In this document: piece by piece, positions 35,534-44,072 of the stretch
Layout of the letters: the number at the start of each line of letters is the position of its first letter
Position numbering within the stretch: the first letter of the stretch is position 1
Source of the DNA: Psychrobacter sp. PG1
GTDB lineage: Bacteria > Pseudomonadota > Gammaproteobacteria > Pseudomonadales > Moraxellaceae
DNA: 57,934 nt
Assembly (NCBI RefSeq): GCF_014897815.1
Contig: NZ_JABUZG010000024.1
Location: forward strand, 1 to 57,934
Direction of reading: 5' to 3'
The notes under the pieces: generated by a model
Database searches by the model: none
The model's input: the letters and a program-made list of their open reading frames with translations, nothing else
What the model was told of the DNA's origin: nothing
Translations under genes and position numbers: made by a program

Positions 35534-35926
35534 CTATATTCTGCGATGATTACTGTTATCAATTGAATAAGCACCTGCTCCATGAGCAAATATCATCAAG
35601 AAACCACCCGCCATCGCAATGTTTTTCATGAAAGGGTTCATCTGTGATTCATCTATCCAAAATTGATGAAAAAGCAGCGCTGAGACTACGCTAAAACCAG
35701 CCATTAAAATCGCTACTAAGCGCGCTTTGAAACCAAAGAGAATAGCAAGGCCGCCGAAAAGTTCAACAGCAATAACCAAAGGCAATAGCATCCCAGGCAC
35801 ACCCATTGCTTCCATATAACCTTGAGTAGCGGCATAACCGGTAATTTTGGTAAAGCCTGAAAAGATAAAAATCATTGATAAAAACAGGCGTCCGATAGGA
35901 GCGCTTAGCTCTTGTAGTTTATCCAT
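35534..35926 (-). CDS. DoxX-family membrane protein
   Basis: 130-aa protein with four hydrophobic helices and DoxX motifs (GRLFLSMIFIFSGFTKI, VAVELFGGLAILFGF, FMKNIAMAGGFLMI). DoxX-like proteins act near quinone-linked electron transfer and are often induced with FMN reductases and pirins by LysR regulators. First gene of its operon, divergent from the LysR gene across the conserved 47-bp element. Confidence 0.9.
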   Translation of the reverse strand: MDKLQELSAPIGRLFLSMIFIFSGFTKITGYAATQGYMEAMGVPGMLLPLVIAVELFGGLAILFGFKARLVAILMAGFSVVSALLFHQFWIDESQMNPFMKNIAMAGGFLMIFAHGAGAYSIDNSNHRRI

Positions 35927-36007
35927 GGGTTTTCTCCAGTAATAGAATGTTTTTTAAGCTTTTATTTGATTATGTGACAGGACTATTGTATTCGTTGCTT
36001 ATAACTA

Positions 36008-36054
36008 GATAAACCGTGATAATTACAAATGTAAGTTCTTATTTAAAGAACAAT
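36008..36054. promoter_or_regulatory. Conserved 47-bp element between doxX and LysR gene
   Basis: Second copy of the element at 33641-33687, of identical length and orientation. It contains TTCTTATTTAAAGAAC, an A/T-rich near-palindrome of the T-N11-A type bound by LysR proteins. It lies directly before the LysR gene start, a typical autoregulatory position. Confidence 0.7.
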
Positions 36055-36069
36055 TAAGAGGTGGTTTAC

Positions 36070-36975
36070 ATGGGACAATTAGAAGATATGGCAATGTTTG
36101 TGCGTATTGTCGAAGCAGGTAGTATTACCAAGGCTGCCGAGCAACTGAACATCGCAAAATCTGCGGTAAGCCGGCGTTTAAAGGAGTTAGAGACGCGCTT
36201 GGGCAGTCAACTGATTAGCCGAACCACGCGTCAATCAAACTTAACCCAAGCTGGTGAACAGTATTATCAAAAGGTGCACCATATACTCAGCGAAGTGGAT
36301 GCGCTGAATGAAGAGACGAGTGGTACTCCGACGCGTATCGAAGGGACATTAAAGATGACAGCACCATTGTCCTTTGGTTTGATGCATTTAAACGATGTTA
36401 TTGATGAATACGCCAATCAGCATCCTGAGTTAAAGTTTGAGCTGGATTTTTCTGATCGGCATACTGATTTGATTGAGGAAGGGTTTGAGTTAGCGATTCG
36501 TATTAGAGAGTTGCAAGATTACAGTTATCAAGCCAAACGTCTAGCACTGATTCGTTATGCGTTATGCGCCAGTCCCGAATATTTAGAGAGTATGGGTACG
36601 CCAAAGACTTTTGACGATCTGTCAGAACATGAGTTTTTACAATATGGTATGAGCAAATCTAGCACGATAGAACTGATAGATGAGCAAGGTAAGAAGCATC
36701 AAGTCGCCGTAAACGGTAAAATAAAAGCCAATAATGGGGACTTTTTGCGGGAGATGGCAGTCAAAGGTCATGGCATTGCTTTTCTGCCAACTTTTATTAC
36801 GTATCAAGCCTTAATTAGCGGTGAGCTTGTGCCTATCCTGCAGCAATATCAATTACCCACTTTAAATGCTTATGCGGTCTATCCTAAAAATCGATTTTTA
36901 TCGCAACGTTGTCGTTATTTGATTGATTTTATCGCTGAACGTTTTGGCGATAATCCGTACTGGGATAATTTTTGA
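36070..36975 (+). CDS. LysR-family transcriptional regulator
   Basis: 301-aa LysR protein. Winged helix at residues about 1-60 (EDMAMFVRIVEAGSITKAAEQLN, AKSAVSRRLKELETRLGSQLISRTTR), then a substrate-binding-like effector domain (GTLKMTAPLSFGLMHLNDVI, NNGDFLREMAVKGHGIAFLP). The ATG at 36070 is taken; a GTG at 36061 would add three residues. It probably controls the divergent doxX operon and the pirin operon through the shared element. The effector, perhaps a quinone or electrophile, is not known. Confidence 0.93.
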   Translation: MGQLEDMAMFVRIVEAGSITKAAEQLNIAKSAVSRRLKELETRLGSQLISRTTRQSNLTQAGEQYYQKVHHILSEVDALNEETSGTPTRIEGTLKMTAPLSFGLMHLNDVIDEYANQHPELKFELDFSDRHTDLIEEGFELAIRIRELQDYSYQAKRLALIRYALCASPEYLESMGTPKTFDDLSEHEFLQYGMSKSSTIELIDEQGKKHQVAVNGKIKANNGDFLREMAVKGHGIAFLPTFITYQALISGELVPILQQYQLPTLNAYAVYPKNRFLSQRCRYLIDFIAERFGDNPYWDNF

Positions 36976-37013
36976 TAAACACTTACGGCTCAACACTTAA
37001 CGGACAAGCTTAA

Positions 37014-38204
37014 ATGATCACTATACCTACCATTAATACAATAAGCGCCCGCGATCCCACTGAGCCATATCGACCCTCAACTACGCTAGAGTTATTATTT
37101 GATTTAGTTTATGTCATTGCCGTTTCAGCAGCCGCAAGCGGCCTTTACCAGCGCTTGCTTGCGCATGACTTTTTAGGGTTTTTGACCTTTATCATCGCCT
37201 TCTTTATTTTATGGAATGCTTGGACGAGCTTCACATGGTTTGCTTCCGGCTACGATCCTGATGATTGGTACTATCGTCTCTCAGTATTGCTGCAAATGTT
37301 TGGCTCATTAATGATTGCAGCCAACATCAATCAGTTTTTCGAGCAAGGATTGACATGGATAGGAGTCACTGGTTACGCGATCATGCGATTGGCCAGTTGT
37401 AGCCAGTGGTGGCGTGTTTATCAGCAAGTTAAAGGTCACAAACGGGTGGCTGGTCGCAGTATTATTGGCTTATTAACGCTACAAAGTGTTTGGATACTTT
37501 GGTTATTTCTACCTGCTTCGATACAAACGCCTGCGTTATTTTTATTTATAGCCGCTGAATTACTGATGCCAATTTGGGCGCGTGCAGCACAGAACATCAA
37601 TTGGCATCCTCATCATATGGCTGAACGTTATGGCCTGTTGACCATTATTGTTTTAGGCGAAGGCGTGCTAGGAGTTAGTAATAGCATTCGAACCTTTTTA
37701 GTCAACTCCGAGTCTGCTGCTAGCGCTATTATATTATTAGGTTCAAGCCTTGTGGCATTGGTTTTTGCCTTATGGTGGCTCTATTTTACGATCCCGTTTG
37801 GTACTATTTTGGACAATGAGCGTCGTCGTTATGATTTATTCTTATTTGGCTATGGGCACTTTTTTGTTTTCGCTACGCTTGCAGCGTTAGGCAGCGCGCT
37901 TAATTTAGTGACCGATGCTTGGGCAAATACTCTAAATAGTACGGTCACTCAGCCTTATGCTATGGGATTATTGATGATCATGCTATTTGGCTTTTTAGTA
38001 ACCCTAACCTTACTTCGAGCCTTAATGTGCCGCAAATCAAGTCACAATATGACGGCTCTTATTCTTGCCACCTTTATTATTTTGCTGAGCTATATCACAG
38101 TAGCGCAAGGGCTATCGATTACTTATGGTATTTGGCTAAGCCTGCTCGCGCCTATAATAATGACGTGGTACTTTCATCAAGATAACAAGCAATGGCAAGC
38201 CTAA
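37014..38204 (+). CDS. ltrA: Low-temperature requirement protein A family membrane protein
   Basis: 396-aa membrane protein of the LtrA family. STTLELLFDLVYVIAVSAAA is the family hallmark, followed by many hydrophobic helices, AERYGLLTIIVLGEGVLGVS and WWLYFTIPFG. The family was named for growth at low temperature in Listeria; the molecular role is unknown. It lies 38 bp after the LysR gene on the same strand and may be co-transcribed with it. Confidence 0.9.
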   Translation: MITIPTINTISARDPTEPYRPSTTLELLFDLVYVIAVSAAASGLYQRLLAHDFLGFLTFIIAFFILWNAWTSFTWFASGYDPDDWYYRLSVLLQMFGSLMIAANINQFFEQGLTWIGVTGYAIMRLASCSQWWRVYQQVKGHKRVAGRSIIGLLTLQSVWILWLFLPASIQTPALFLFIAAELLMPIWARAAQNINWHPHHMAERYGLLTIIVLGEGVLGVSNSIRTFLVNSESAASAIILLGSSLVALVFALWWLYFTIPFGTILDNERRRYDLFLFGYGHFFVFATLAALGSALNLVTDAWANTLNSTVTQPYAMGLLMIMLFGFLVTLTLLRALMCRKSSHNMTALILATFIILLSYITVAQGLSITYGIWLSLLAPIIMTWYFHQDNKQWQA

Positions 38205-38319
38205 GCTCTAATTTAATATTGCACGATAACAATGACTTGCAGAAAAACTCTAGTTTGCATTATCATAATTTTTTTTAATTATTTGACTTCCAACCTAATA
38301 TTTATCTATAAGGATTATT

Positions 38320-38623
38320 ATGAAAAACTAATGGCTGCGGCTCCTATTGTGCTACTAACGCACCTATGACTAGCACTGATCAAACAACTATTATGTCCTG
38401 TCAGGATAATGGTCAAATTGCCAATCTAAATGTGACGTTGCCTAAAGTGGGTATAAATAATAAAAAACTCACCTTGAATCAAGCAGTTTCAGCTTCTGGT
38501 GCTCGTTATGTTAATAGCACTGACCCTTAGATGAGCTATGATTGGCACACCAAAGCAAACTATGGTGTCATGAACGTAAACATGGCAAACGGTCAGACAT
38601 ATAGTGTCAACTGTAAAATATAA
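38320..38623 (+). pseudogene. MliC-like lysozyme-inhibitor lipoprotein, degraded
   Basis: Begins ATGAAAAACTAA, so stops after three codons; the hydrophobic signal part is missing and a frame change leads into GCGSYCATNAP, a lipobox-like remnant. The body has MliC features: IMSCQDNGQIANLNV, LTLNQAVSASGARY, then TAG at 38528-38530, then MSYDWHTKANYGVMNVNM and a terminal YSVNCKI. Intact MliC proteins are about 100-aa lipoproteins that inhibit C-type lysozymes. Two or three lesions make this a pseudogene, next to an IS630 wreck. Confidence 0.7.
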
Positions 38624-38644
38624 GTATTGATATTAGTGCTATAG

Positions 38645-39480
38645 TCAGTCCACAATAAAATTAGTACAGCCCATATCATGAAACAGTTTAGACAGATCGT
38701 TCTCCATCCAGCTTTGGCGTAGAAACTTTGCTTGTGCCCATTTTTTCTCGATGGGATTTAAATCAGGGCTGTAAGGTGGCAACCATAGAATACGATGGCC
38801 ATTTCTGTTTAGTAGCTTTTGAATGCATTTGCTTTTATGAAATCTAGCATTATCCATAATAATCACGCATTTAGTCTTAAGGCTTGGGATAAGCGTGTGT
38901 TTGCACCAGTGATAAAATATATTGCTATTGATATTCTGCTCAAAGTAATCAAGCGCAAACAGCATTTTTTCATAGAGCGTACCAATAATATTAGTACGCT
39001 TTCTTGCTTGCCAGTTATAGCGATCAATACAAGTTTTACCAATAGGTGCATATCCGTAAGGTCTTATGCTTACAGCCTCAAAGCCACTTTAATCCATATG
39101 AATAATGGGGAAGCCTTACTGCGTAAAGCTATCAAGCTTATTCTGATATATCGCACTTTTTATTGGACAAGTTTTTGGATGCTCTAAGGTCTTTTTTTGA
39201 CTGATTCCAAGACGCTTTAAAGCAGTGTGCATACCTGTCTTACTACCGTTAAAGCGCCTAGCCCGTTCATACAGATAATCATCAGGATATTATTCAACGT
39301 CTTTTAAAGAGTGCTTCATTCGGTATTTTAGTTGGTGGTTTATCCCTAGTTTTTTTGAGAGCCAACTTCTGTGCCAGCTACGAATGGTGATGGTACTCAG
39401 GTGATAGCCGCTTCTCTTATCGTCATGCTTTTTTTAATGCTATGCATTACTTGCTTGCGAAATTCGATTCAGTAATACAT
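38645..39480 (-). mobile_element. IS630-family transposase remnant
   Basis: Minus-strand pieces of a DDE transposase in several frames. The C-terminal piece (38645-39000) has IIMDNARFHKSKCIQKLL and LPPYSPDLNPIEKKWAQAK, the classic IS630 DDE block. Upstream, in shifted frames, are YNWQARKRTNIIGTLY and, nearer 39150-39330, ERARRFNGSKTGMHTALKRL plus an RDKPPTKIPNEALFKDV stretch with an internal stop. At least three frameshifts or stops make it inactive. Terminal inverted repeats could not be fixed by eye. Confidence 0.85.
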
Positions 39481-39594
39481 CGTTCCTCTAATTAAATAAA
39501 GTTGTTATAAACACTGTATCAGTTTTACATATTATTAATTGCATAATCCCTTTTCAAATAATCTGAATGAGTCGACCACTACTTTGATAAACCG

Positions 39595-40293
39595 CTAAAT
39601 AATATTAATCTCATAACTGAATTTTTCTGCCAGTCCATATGATTCTCTATATTCGATAGGATCGCCTTCTAGATTCTTCGCAATGCGGCATACCTTAACT
39701 AAGTTTTCTTGCTTATTGTTGCCCAGATAATCATCACTGTGATCGGTTATAAAATACAGCGTCTCTACAGCAGACGATACGAATTGACCACACTTTGTAT
39801 AGTAAAACGGATAGAGAAGATTCTCGAAATCTTCAGGATTTAGGGTTACAAAGGCTTGGAAGCGACTCTTAGGTAACCAAATCTTTTCACTTAACAAGAC
39901 TCTGTCTTCAACCATACGCGTACGTTCTATATAAATGAGCGCTTTGTTTTTACCTATATTTAGTTTTTTATTAATGTCATCAATACCGTCTACAACCATG
40001 ATTTTTTTAATTATGCCCGTCGGTGTGACATAGCGGGCATCTTTATCACGAAACTTAAAAAACCTTAATAATGAGCTTGCAAAATCTGGACGTTTTAAGA
40101 AGGTGCCTTTGCCTTGCTGCTTTATTAACACCCCATCTTCTACCAATTTTTCGACAGCTTTTCGGACAGTTCCTACAGATACTTCATACTTATCTGCAAA
40201 TTCCTGTTCCGTCGGTAAGGGCGTGTTTTCATCCCACTTACTCTCTGTCAGTAACGTCTGTATATGCCATCGCACTTGCTCATAACGTGGCAT
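39595..40293 (-). CDS. GntR-family (HutC/UTRA) regulator
   Basis: Regulator of about 232 aa: winged helix (PRYEQVRWHIQTLLTESKW, LPTEQEFADKYEVSVGTVRKAVEKLVEDGVLIKQQGKGTFL) then a UTRA ligand domain (ALIYIERTRMVEDRVLLSEKIWLP). The frame is open to 40374 (GTG) with other ATG codons, but the domain begins at the ATG 40293, which I chose; no site has a strong ribosome-binding sequence. Divergent from the MatC-like permease, so it probably controls dicarboxylate uptake, perhaps also tctCBA. Confidence 0.87.
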   Translation of the reverse strand: MPRYEQVRWHIQTLLTESKWDENTPLPTEQEFADKYEVSVGTVRKAVEKLVEDGVLIKQQGKGTFLKRPDFASSLLRFFKFRDKDARYVTPTGIIKKIMVVDGIDDINKKLNIGKNKALIYIERTRMVEDRVLLSEKIWLPKSRFQAFVTLNPEDFENLLYPFYYTKCGQFVSSAVETLYFITDHSDDYLGNNKQENLVKVCRIAKNLEGDPIEYRESYGLAEKFSYEINII

Positions 40294-40659
40294 TTTAAAT
40301 TCTTTGAAATTATTTAGCATTTTTTTCACCACAGTGGAAAGGTTTTTATTAACTGTTTCAATCTCGTCAAGCACTGCTATTGCTGTAAAACTACGTTATC
40401 CCTGATCAATTTCTCTTAAGCTTTCAGCGCATTCGATAGGTATCACATTAATATTAAAGCATTATTATATTTTTATGATTAATCTTTCCTAATTAATGCC
40501 AAATTTTTTGCTATCATTCCACTCAATGATACGCTTTTAAAGCTCAGATGAGCTTCTGATATAAAAAGCTATCCGTCAATATTAGCGCAATGCTCTTTAC
40601 TCTGTAAAAACTGCTATGGTTTTTTATAGAACTCATACAGTTAAGGTCAAGGAGTAGCC
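40294..40659. other. Divergent promoter region gntR/matC-like
   Basis: AT-rich; AAGGAG at 40649-40654 is the ribosome site of the permease. No clear GntR operator palindrome was found by eye. Confidence 0.4.
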
Positions 40660-41949
40660 GTGACTTTTTATATTCTCGCCGCCATCGTGATATGTATCAT
40701 TTTGGGCTATACCACTAAGATTAATATTGGCCTATTTGCTATTGCATTTTCATATCTGATCGGTTGTTTCGGTATGGGGATGAAGGCACATGAAATTGTT
40801 GAGCTATGGCCTCTCAAAATTTTCTTTGTTATTTTTGCAGTGACGCTTTTCTATAACTTTCCCCTAGCTAACGGTGCTTTAGAGAAGCTATCTAATCATT
40901 TAATCTATAAGTGCCGTCACTTTCCCGCATTCTTACCTTTGGTTATTTTCCTTGTTGCCACGATTATTGCAGGCCTAGGAGCCGGCTATTACACCGTCTT
41001 AGCGACGATGGCACCAATGATCCTGCTGTTGTCTAAACGCACTAACTTGAATCTTGTCATTGCTACTTTATCGGTGAACTATGGTGCCTTAGCGGGTGCT
41101 AACTTTATCACCTCACAAAGCGGTGTTATTTTTAGAGAGCTGATGCGCGGCGCAGGCGTCGCAAATGACAATACCTTTACTTATGTGTTAGGGGTGTTCG
41201 CTGTCACTTTTATAATGCCTATGATTGTATTGGGTGCTTATAGCTTTATCAATGCCAAGAACAGCAAAATAGCGATTCAGACGACCATACCAGAGCCCTT
41301 TGACAGTAAGCAAAAACAGTCTCTTGTACTGATCTTTATTATGATGGCTATTGTACTTATCGTGCCCATTTTAAATCTACTCATGCCACAAGTATCAGCG
41401 ATTCAGTTTTTGAACGCTCGGATTGACATCGGTTTTATCGCTATATTTTTTGCTTTAGTGAGCTTATTTTTAAAATTAGGCGATGAAAAAGCAGTGATTG
41501 CTCTAATACCTTGGAATACCCTCATTATGATTTGTGGTGTTGGTATGTTAATCAGCCTCGGAGTAGAAATAGGCGTTATTTATGAGCTGACAGAATGGCT
41601 AAGTACCAATGTACCTATCTGGATGATACCGATTTTAGTCTTTGTTATTAGCGCCATTATGTCAATATTTGCCAGTACACTCGGGGTAGTCGCCCCTACT
41701 TTATTCCCTATGGTGCTACCCCTAGCCGTTGCCTCTGGACTAAGCCCTTTATTATTATTTACCTGTATTGTTGTGGGCGCGCAAAGCTCATCACTCTCGC
41801 CTTTCTCATCAGGAGGTAGTCTGATGTTAGGCGCTTCTCAAGTCGTTATAAACAAAGACAAGCTTTTTAATGCGCTACTATTCAAGGCAGTGCCCTTAGA
41901 TATTGGTATCGGAATACTCGCAATTTTACTTATCCAGCTGATATTTTAA
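40660..41949 (+). CDS. MatC-like dicarboxylate/malonate permease
   Basis: 429-aa membrane protein with about 12 hydrophobic helices. The N-terminal ILGYTTKINIGLFAIAFSYL matches the MatC_N domain of dicarboxylate carriers, and GALAGANFITSQSGVIF and the late QSSSLSPFSSGGSLMLG blocks fit the ion-transporter superfamily. GTG start with AAGGAG 5 nt upstream. It precedes a tripartite tricarboxylate transporter, so this stretch is an organic-acid uptake region. Substrate is not certain (malonate or another C3-C4 acid). Confidence 0.78.
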   Translation: MTFYILAAIVICIILGYTTKINIGLFAIAFSYLIGCFGMGMKAHEIVELWPLKIFFVIFAVTLFYNFPLANGALEKLSNHLIYKCRHFPAFLPLVIFLVATIIAGLGAGYYTVLATMAPMILLLSKRTNLNLVIATLSVNYGALAGANFITSQSGVIFRELMRGAGVANDNTFTYVLGVFAVTFIMPMIVLGAYSFINAKNSKIAIQTTIPEPFDSKQKQSLVLIFIMMAIVLIVPILNLLMPQVSAIQFLNARIDIGFIAIFFALVSLFLKLGDEKAVIALIPWNTLIMICGVGMLISLGVEIGVIYELTEWLSTNVPIWMIPILVFVISAIMSIFASTLGVVAPTLFPMVLPLAVASGLSPLLLFTCIVVGAQSSSLSPFSSGGSLMLGASQVVINKDKLFNALLFKAVPLDIGIGILAILLIQLIF

Positions 41950-42452
41950 CTTCTCATAGGTAAAATATACCGTGATTTTTAAATATTTTTAAATATGCTT
42001 GCTATATTTTGATCCCAATATATCTATTTTTCTCACTAAATTCATAACTTCTTAAATCGTTGTCATAGCCTCGTAATGGTACTGATATCAACGTTATTTT
42101 TAGGATGTCTCAATAATCTTCGCCATCACCAAATCATCTTATCTATTTGTTTTAATTAATTTAAATATTTTTTTCGAAGAAATCAATATCATTTATTCAT
42201 CCTGCATATTGCTATAACAGGAGACCTTATGCCGCCTTCAATTTAATATATTACTATAAAATTCATACATACATACATATGTTTCTTGTTATTTTTAAAA
42301 TATTCTGTTACTTTTGCATAGTAATGAAAAGCATACGTTTATGAAGTTAATGAGACACATTAATCGAATGCTACCTTCACCTGTAATAACTTTATATTTT
42401 GGCCAAAATTCTATTGAATTTTTACTGTAAAAATACACACAAGGAGTGTCGT
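41950..42452. other. Intergenic leader of the tct operon
   Basis: About 500 bp without a gene. A short CATA tandem repeat (four units, 42264-42279) is present; AAGGAG at 42441-42446 serves tctC. Confidence 0.5.
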
Positions 42453-43493
42453 GTGAAAAAACTATCCTATCTGGCTCTTGGCCTGTCTGTCCTATCTTTG
42501 ACTGCTTGTAACAATGCAAACGAAACTGCCAGTACAGATGCGACTGCCGCAGATGGCTCAACTGAGCTTACTGCCCCTTCACGTCCAGAATGTATTGCGC
42601 CTGCCAAACCAGGTGGTGGTTTTGACTTGACGTGTAAGCTTGCTCAAGCTGGCTTAAGAGATACTGGTATCTTAAAAGATCCTATGCGCGTCACCTATAT
42701 GCCAGGCGGCGTCGGCGCTGTTGCTTATAACAAAATCGTTGCCAATGATCGGGATAATGGCGATGCCATTATTGCCTTCTCTACCGGCTCTATTCTTAAT
42801 TTGTCGCAAGGTAAATTTGGTAAATTCACTGAAAAAGACGTGAAATGGCTAGCTGGTGTTGGTACTGATTATGGCGCTATTGCAGTCAATGCAGACTCTC
42901 CTATTAAAGATCTAGCTGGGTTAGTTGCTGAGCTCAAAAAAGATCCAAAAGCGATCAGCTTTGGTGCTGGCGGTAGTGTTGGTGGTCAAGATTGGATGCA
43001 AACCGCTATTTTAGCTAAAGCCGTTGGTGTTAAGCCTAGTGACATGACTTATGTTGCCATGGAAGGCGGCGGCGAGGCGATCACAGCAGTGATGGGCAAT
43101 CATATTACTGTTGTTAGTGCCGGTATTGCTGAGATTATGCCGCAAGCCAATGCAGGTAAATTACGTGTATTAGCAGTATTTGCAGATGAAAGATTGGGCG
43201 GGACGATGACCGATATTCCTACTGCGAAAGAGCAAGGTTATGATGTGACGTGGCCAGTAGTTCGTGGTTACTACATGGGTCCAGACGTAAGCCCTAGTGC
43301 TTATAACTGGTGGAAAGAGGCTTTCGATAAGATGCTTGTTGATCCGAAATTCGCTGAGATACGTGAGCAACAAGAATTGCTGCCTTTCTCTATGACTGGC
43401 GATGAGCTACAAGCCTACGTTTATAAACGTACGGGCGAACTACGCGAGTTATCTGCTGAATATGGTCTTGTTGAAGCAGCACCAACCAAATAG
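42453..43493 (+). CDS. tctC: Tripartite tricarboxylate transporter, substrate-binding lipoprotein
   Basis: 346-aa BugT/TctC-type periplasmic solute-binding protein. A lipobox LTAC follows a short signal peptide (KKLSYLALGLSVLSLTAC); the body has APAKPGGGFDLTCKLAQ and MRVTYMPGGVGAVAYNKIV, the usual Bug ligand pocket. The GTG at 42453 has AAGGAG 6 nt upstream; an earlier start at 42399 would bury the signal peptide. Works with TctB and TctA to import citrate or a related carboxylate by an ion gradient. Confidence 0.92.
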   Translation: MKKLSYLALGLSVLSLTACNNANETASTDATAADGSTELTAPSRPECIAPAKPGGGFDLTCKLAQAGLRDTGILKDPMRVTYMPGGVGAVAYNKIVANDRDNGDAIIAFSTGSILNLSQGKFGKFTEKDVKWLAGVGTDYGAIAVNADSPIKDLAGLVAELKKDPKAISFGAGGSVGGQDWMQTAILAKAVGVKPSDMTYVAMEGGGEAITAVMGNHITVVSAGIAEIMPQANAGKLRVLAVFADERLGGTMTDIPTAKEQGYDVTWPVVRGYYMGPDVSPSAYNWWKEAFDKMLVDPKFAEIREQQELLPFSMTGDELQAYVYKRTGELRELSAEYGLVEAAPTK

Positions 43494-43550
43494 TTACGTT
43501 GAGATTTAATAACCTTTAGCAATTGAATATCAAATATTTTGGTATTTCTC

Positions 43551-43585
43551 AAAGGGCTGGCAGGATATCTATCTGTCAGCCTTTT
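43551..43585 (+). terminator. Hairpin between tctC and tctB (probable attenuator)
   Basis: AAAGGGCTGGCAG pairs with CTGTCAGCCTTT with one G-U pair; the T-run after it is weak. It is suited to lowering membrane-subunit expression relative to the binding protein. Confidence 0.65.
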
Positions 43586-43611
43586 GCTCCAAAATTCAAG
43601 GAATGCTCCTT

Positions 43612-44067
43612 ATGACAATGGAACGTTTGTTTTCCGGGCTGATGGCACTGGTCAGTATATTCTTAATATACTTAGCCATTGGTTATGTTGCCCCTATTGC
43701 TTATGACCCAATTGGTCCTCGTCCTTACCCTATTTTAATCTTTTCCCTGCTTGCCTTTGGCTGCTTAGTCGTTGCTTTTCGTCCCGCCAGTTTTACTAAA
43801 GCGATTGAATTGGGTTTAAATAAAACGATCATCCGTAATCTTATTTTATGTGCGCTTGCCTTATTGGTCTATGGTCTCATTTTTGAAGTATTGGGCTTTA
43901 TTCTTGCCACTATTCTGATGTCTTTCGCCGTAGGTTTACTGTTTGCAGGTAATCCTCTAAAGAGTTTTATCTTTTCAGTGTTAATCAGTATTGGCTTATA
44001 TGTCTTATTTGACCTATTTTTAGATGTCAAATTACCACTCGGATTGTTGTCAGGGATAATAGGATAG
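43612..44067 (+). CDS. tctB: Tripartite tricarboxylate transporter, small membrane subunit
   Basis: 151-aa protein with four hydrophobic helices, as in TctB (AIGYVAPIAYDPIGPRPYP near residue 24 is characteristic). ATG 43612 sits 9 nt after AAGGA; an ATG at 43603 is too close. Five bases separate it from tctA. Confidence 0.88.
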   Translation: MTMERLFSGLMALVSIFLIYLAIGYVAPIAYDPIGPRPYPILIFSLLAFGCLVVAFRPASFTKAIELGLNKTIIRNLILCALALLVYGLIFEVLGFILATILMSFAVGLLFAGNPLKSFIFSVLISIGLYVLFDLFLDVKLPLGLLSGIIG

Positions 44068-44072
44068 CCAAT

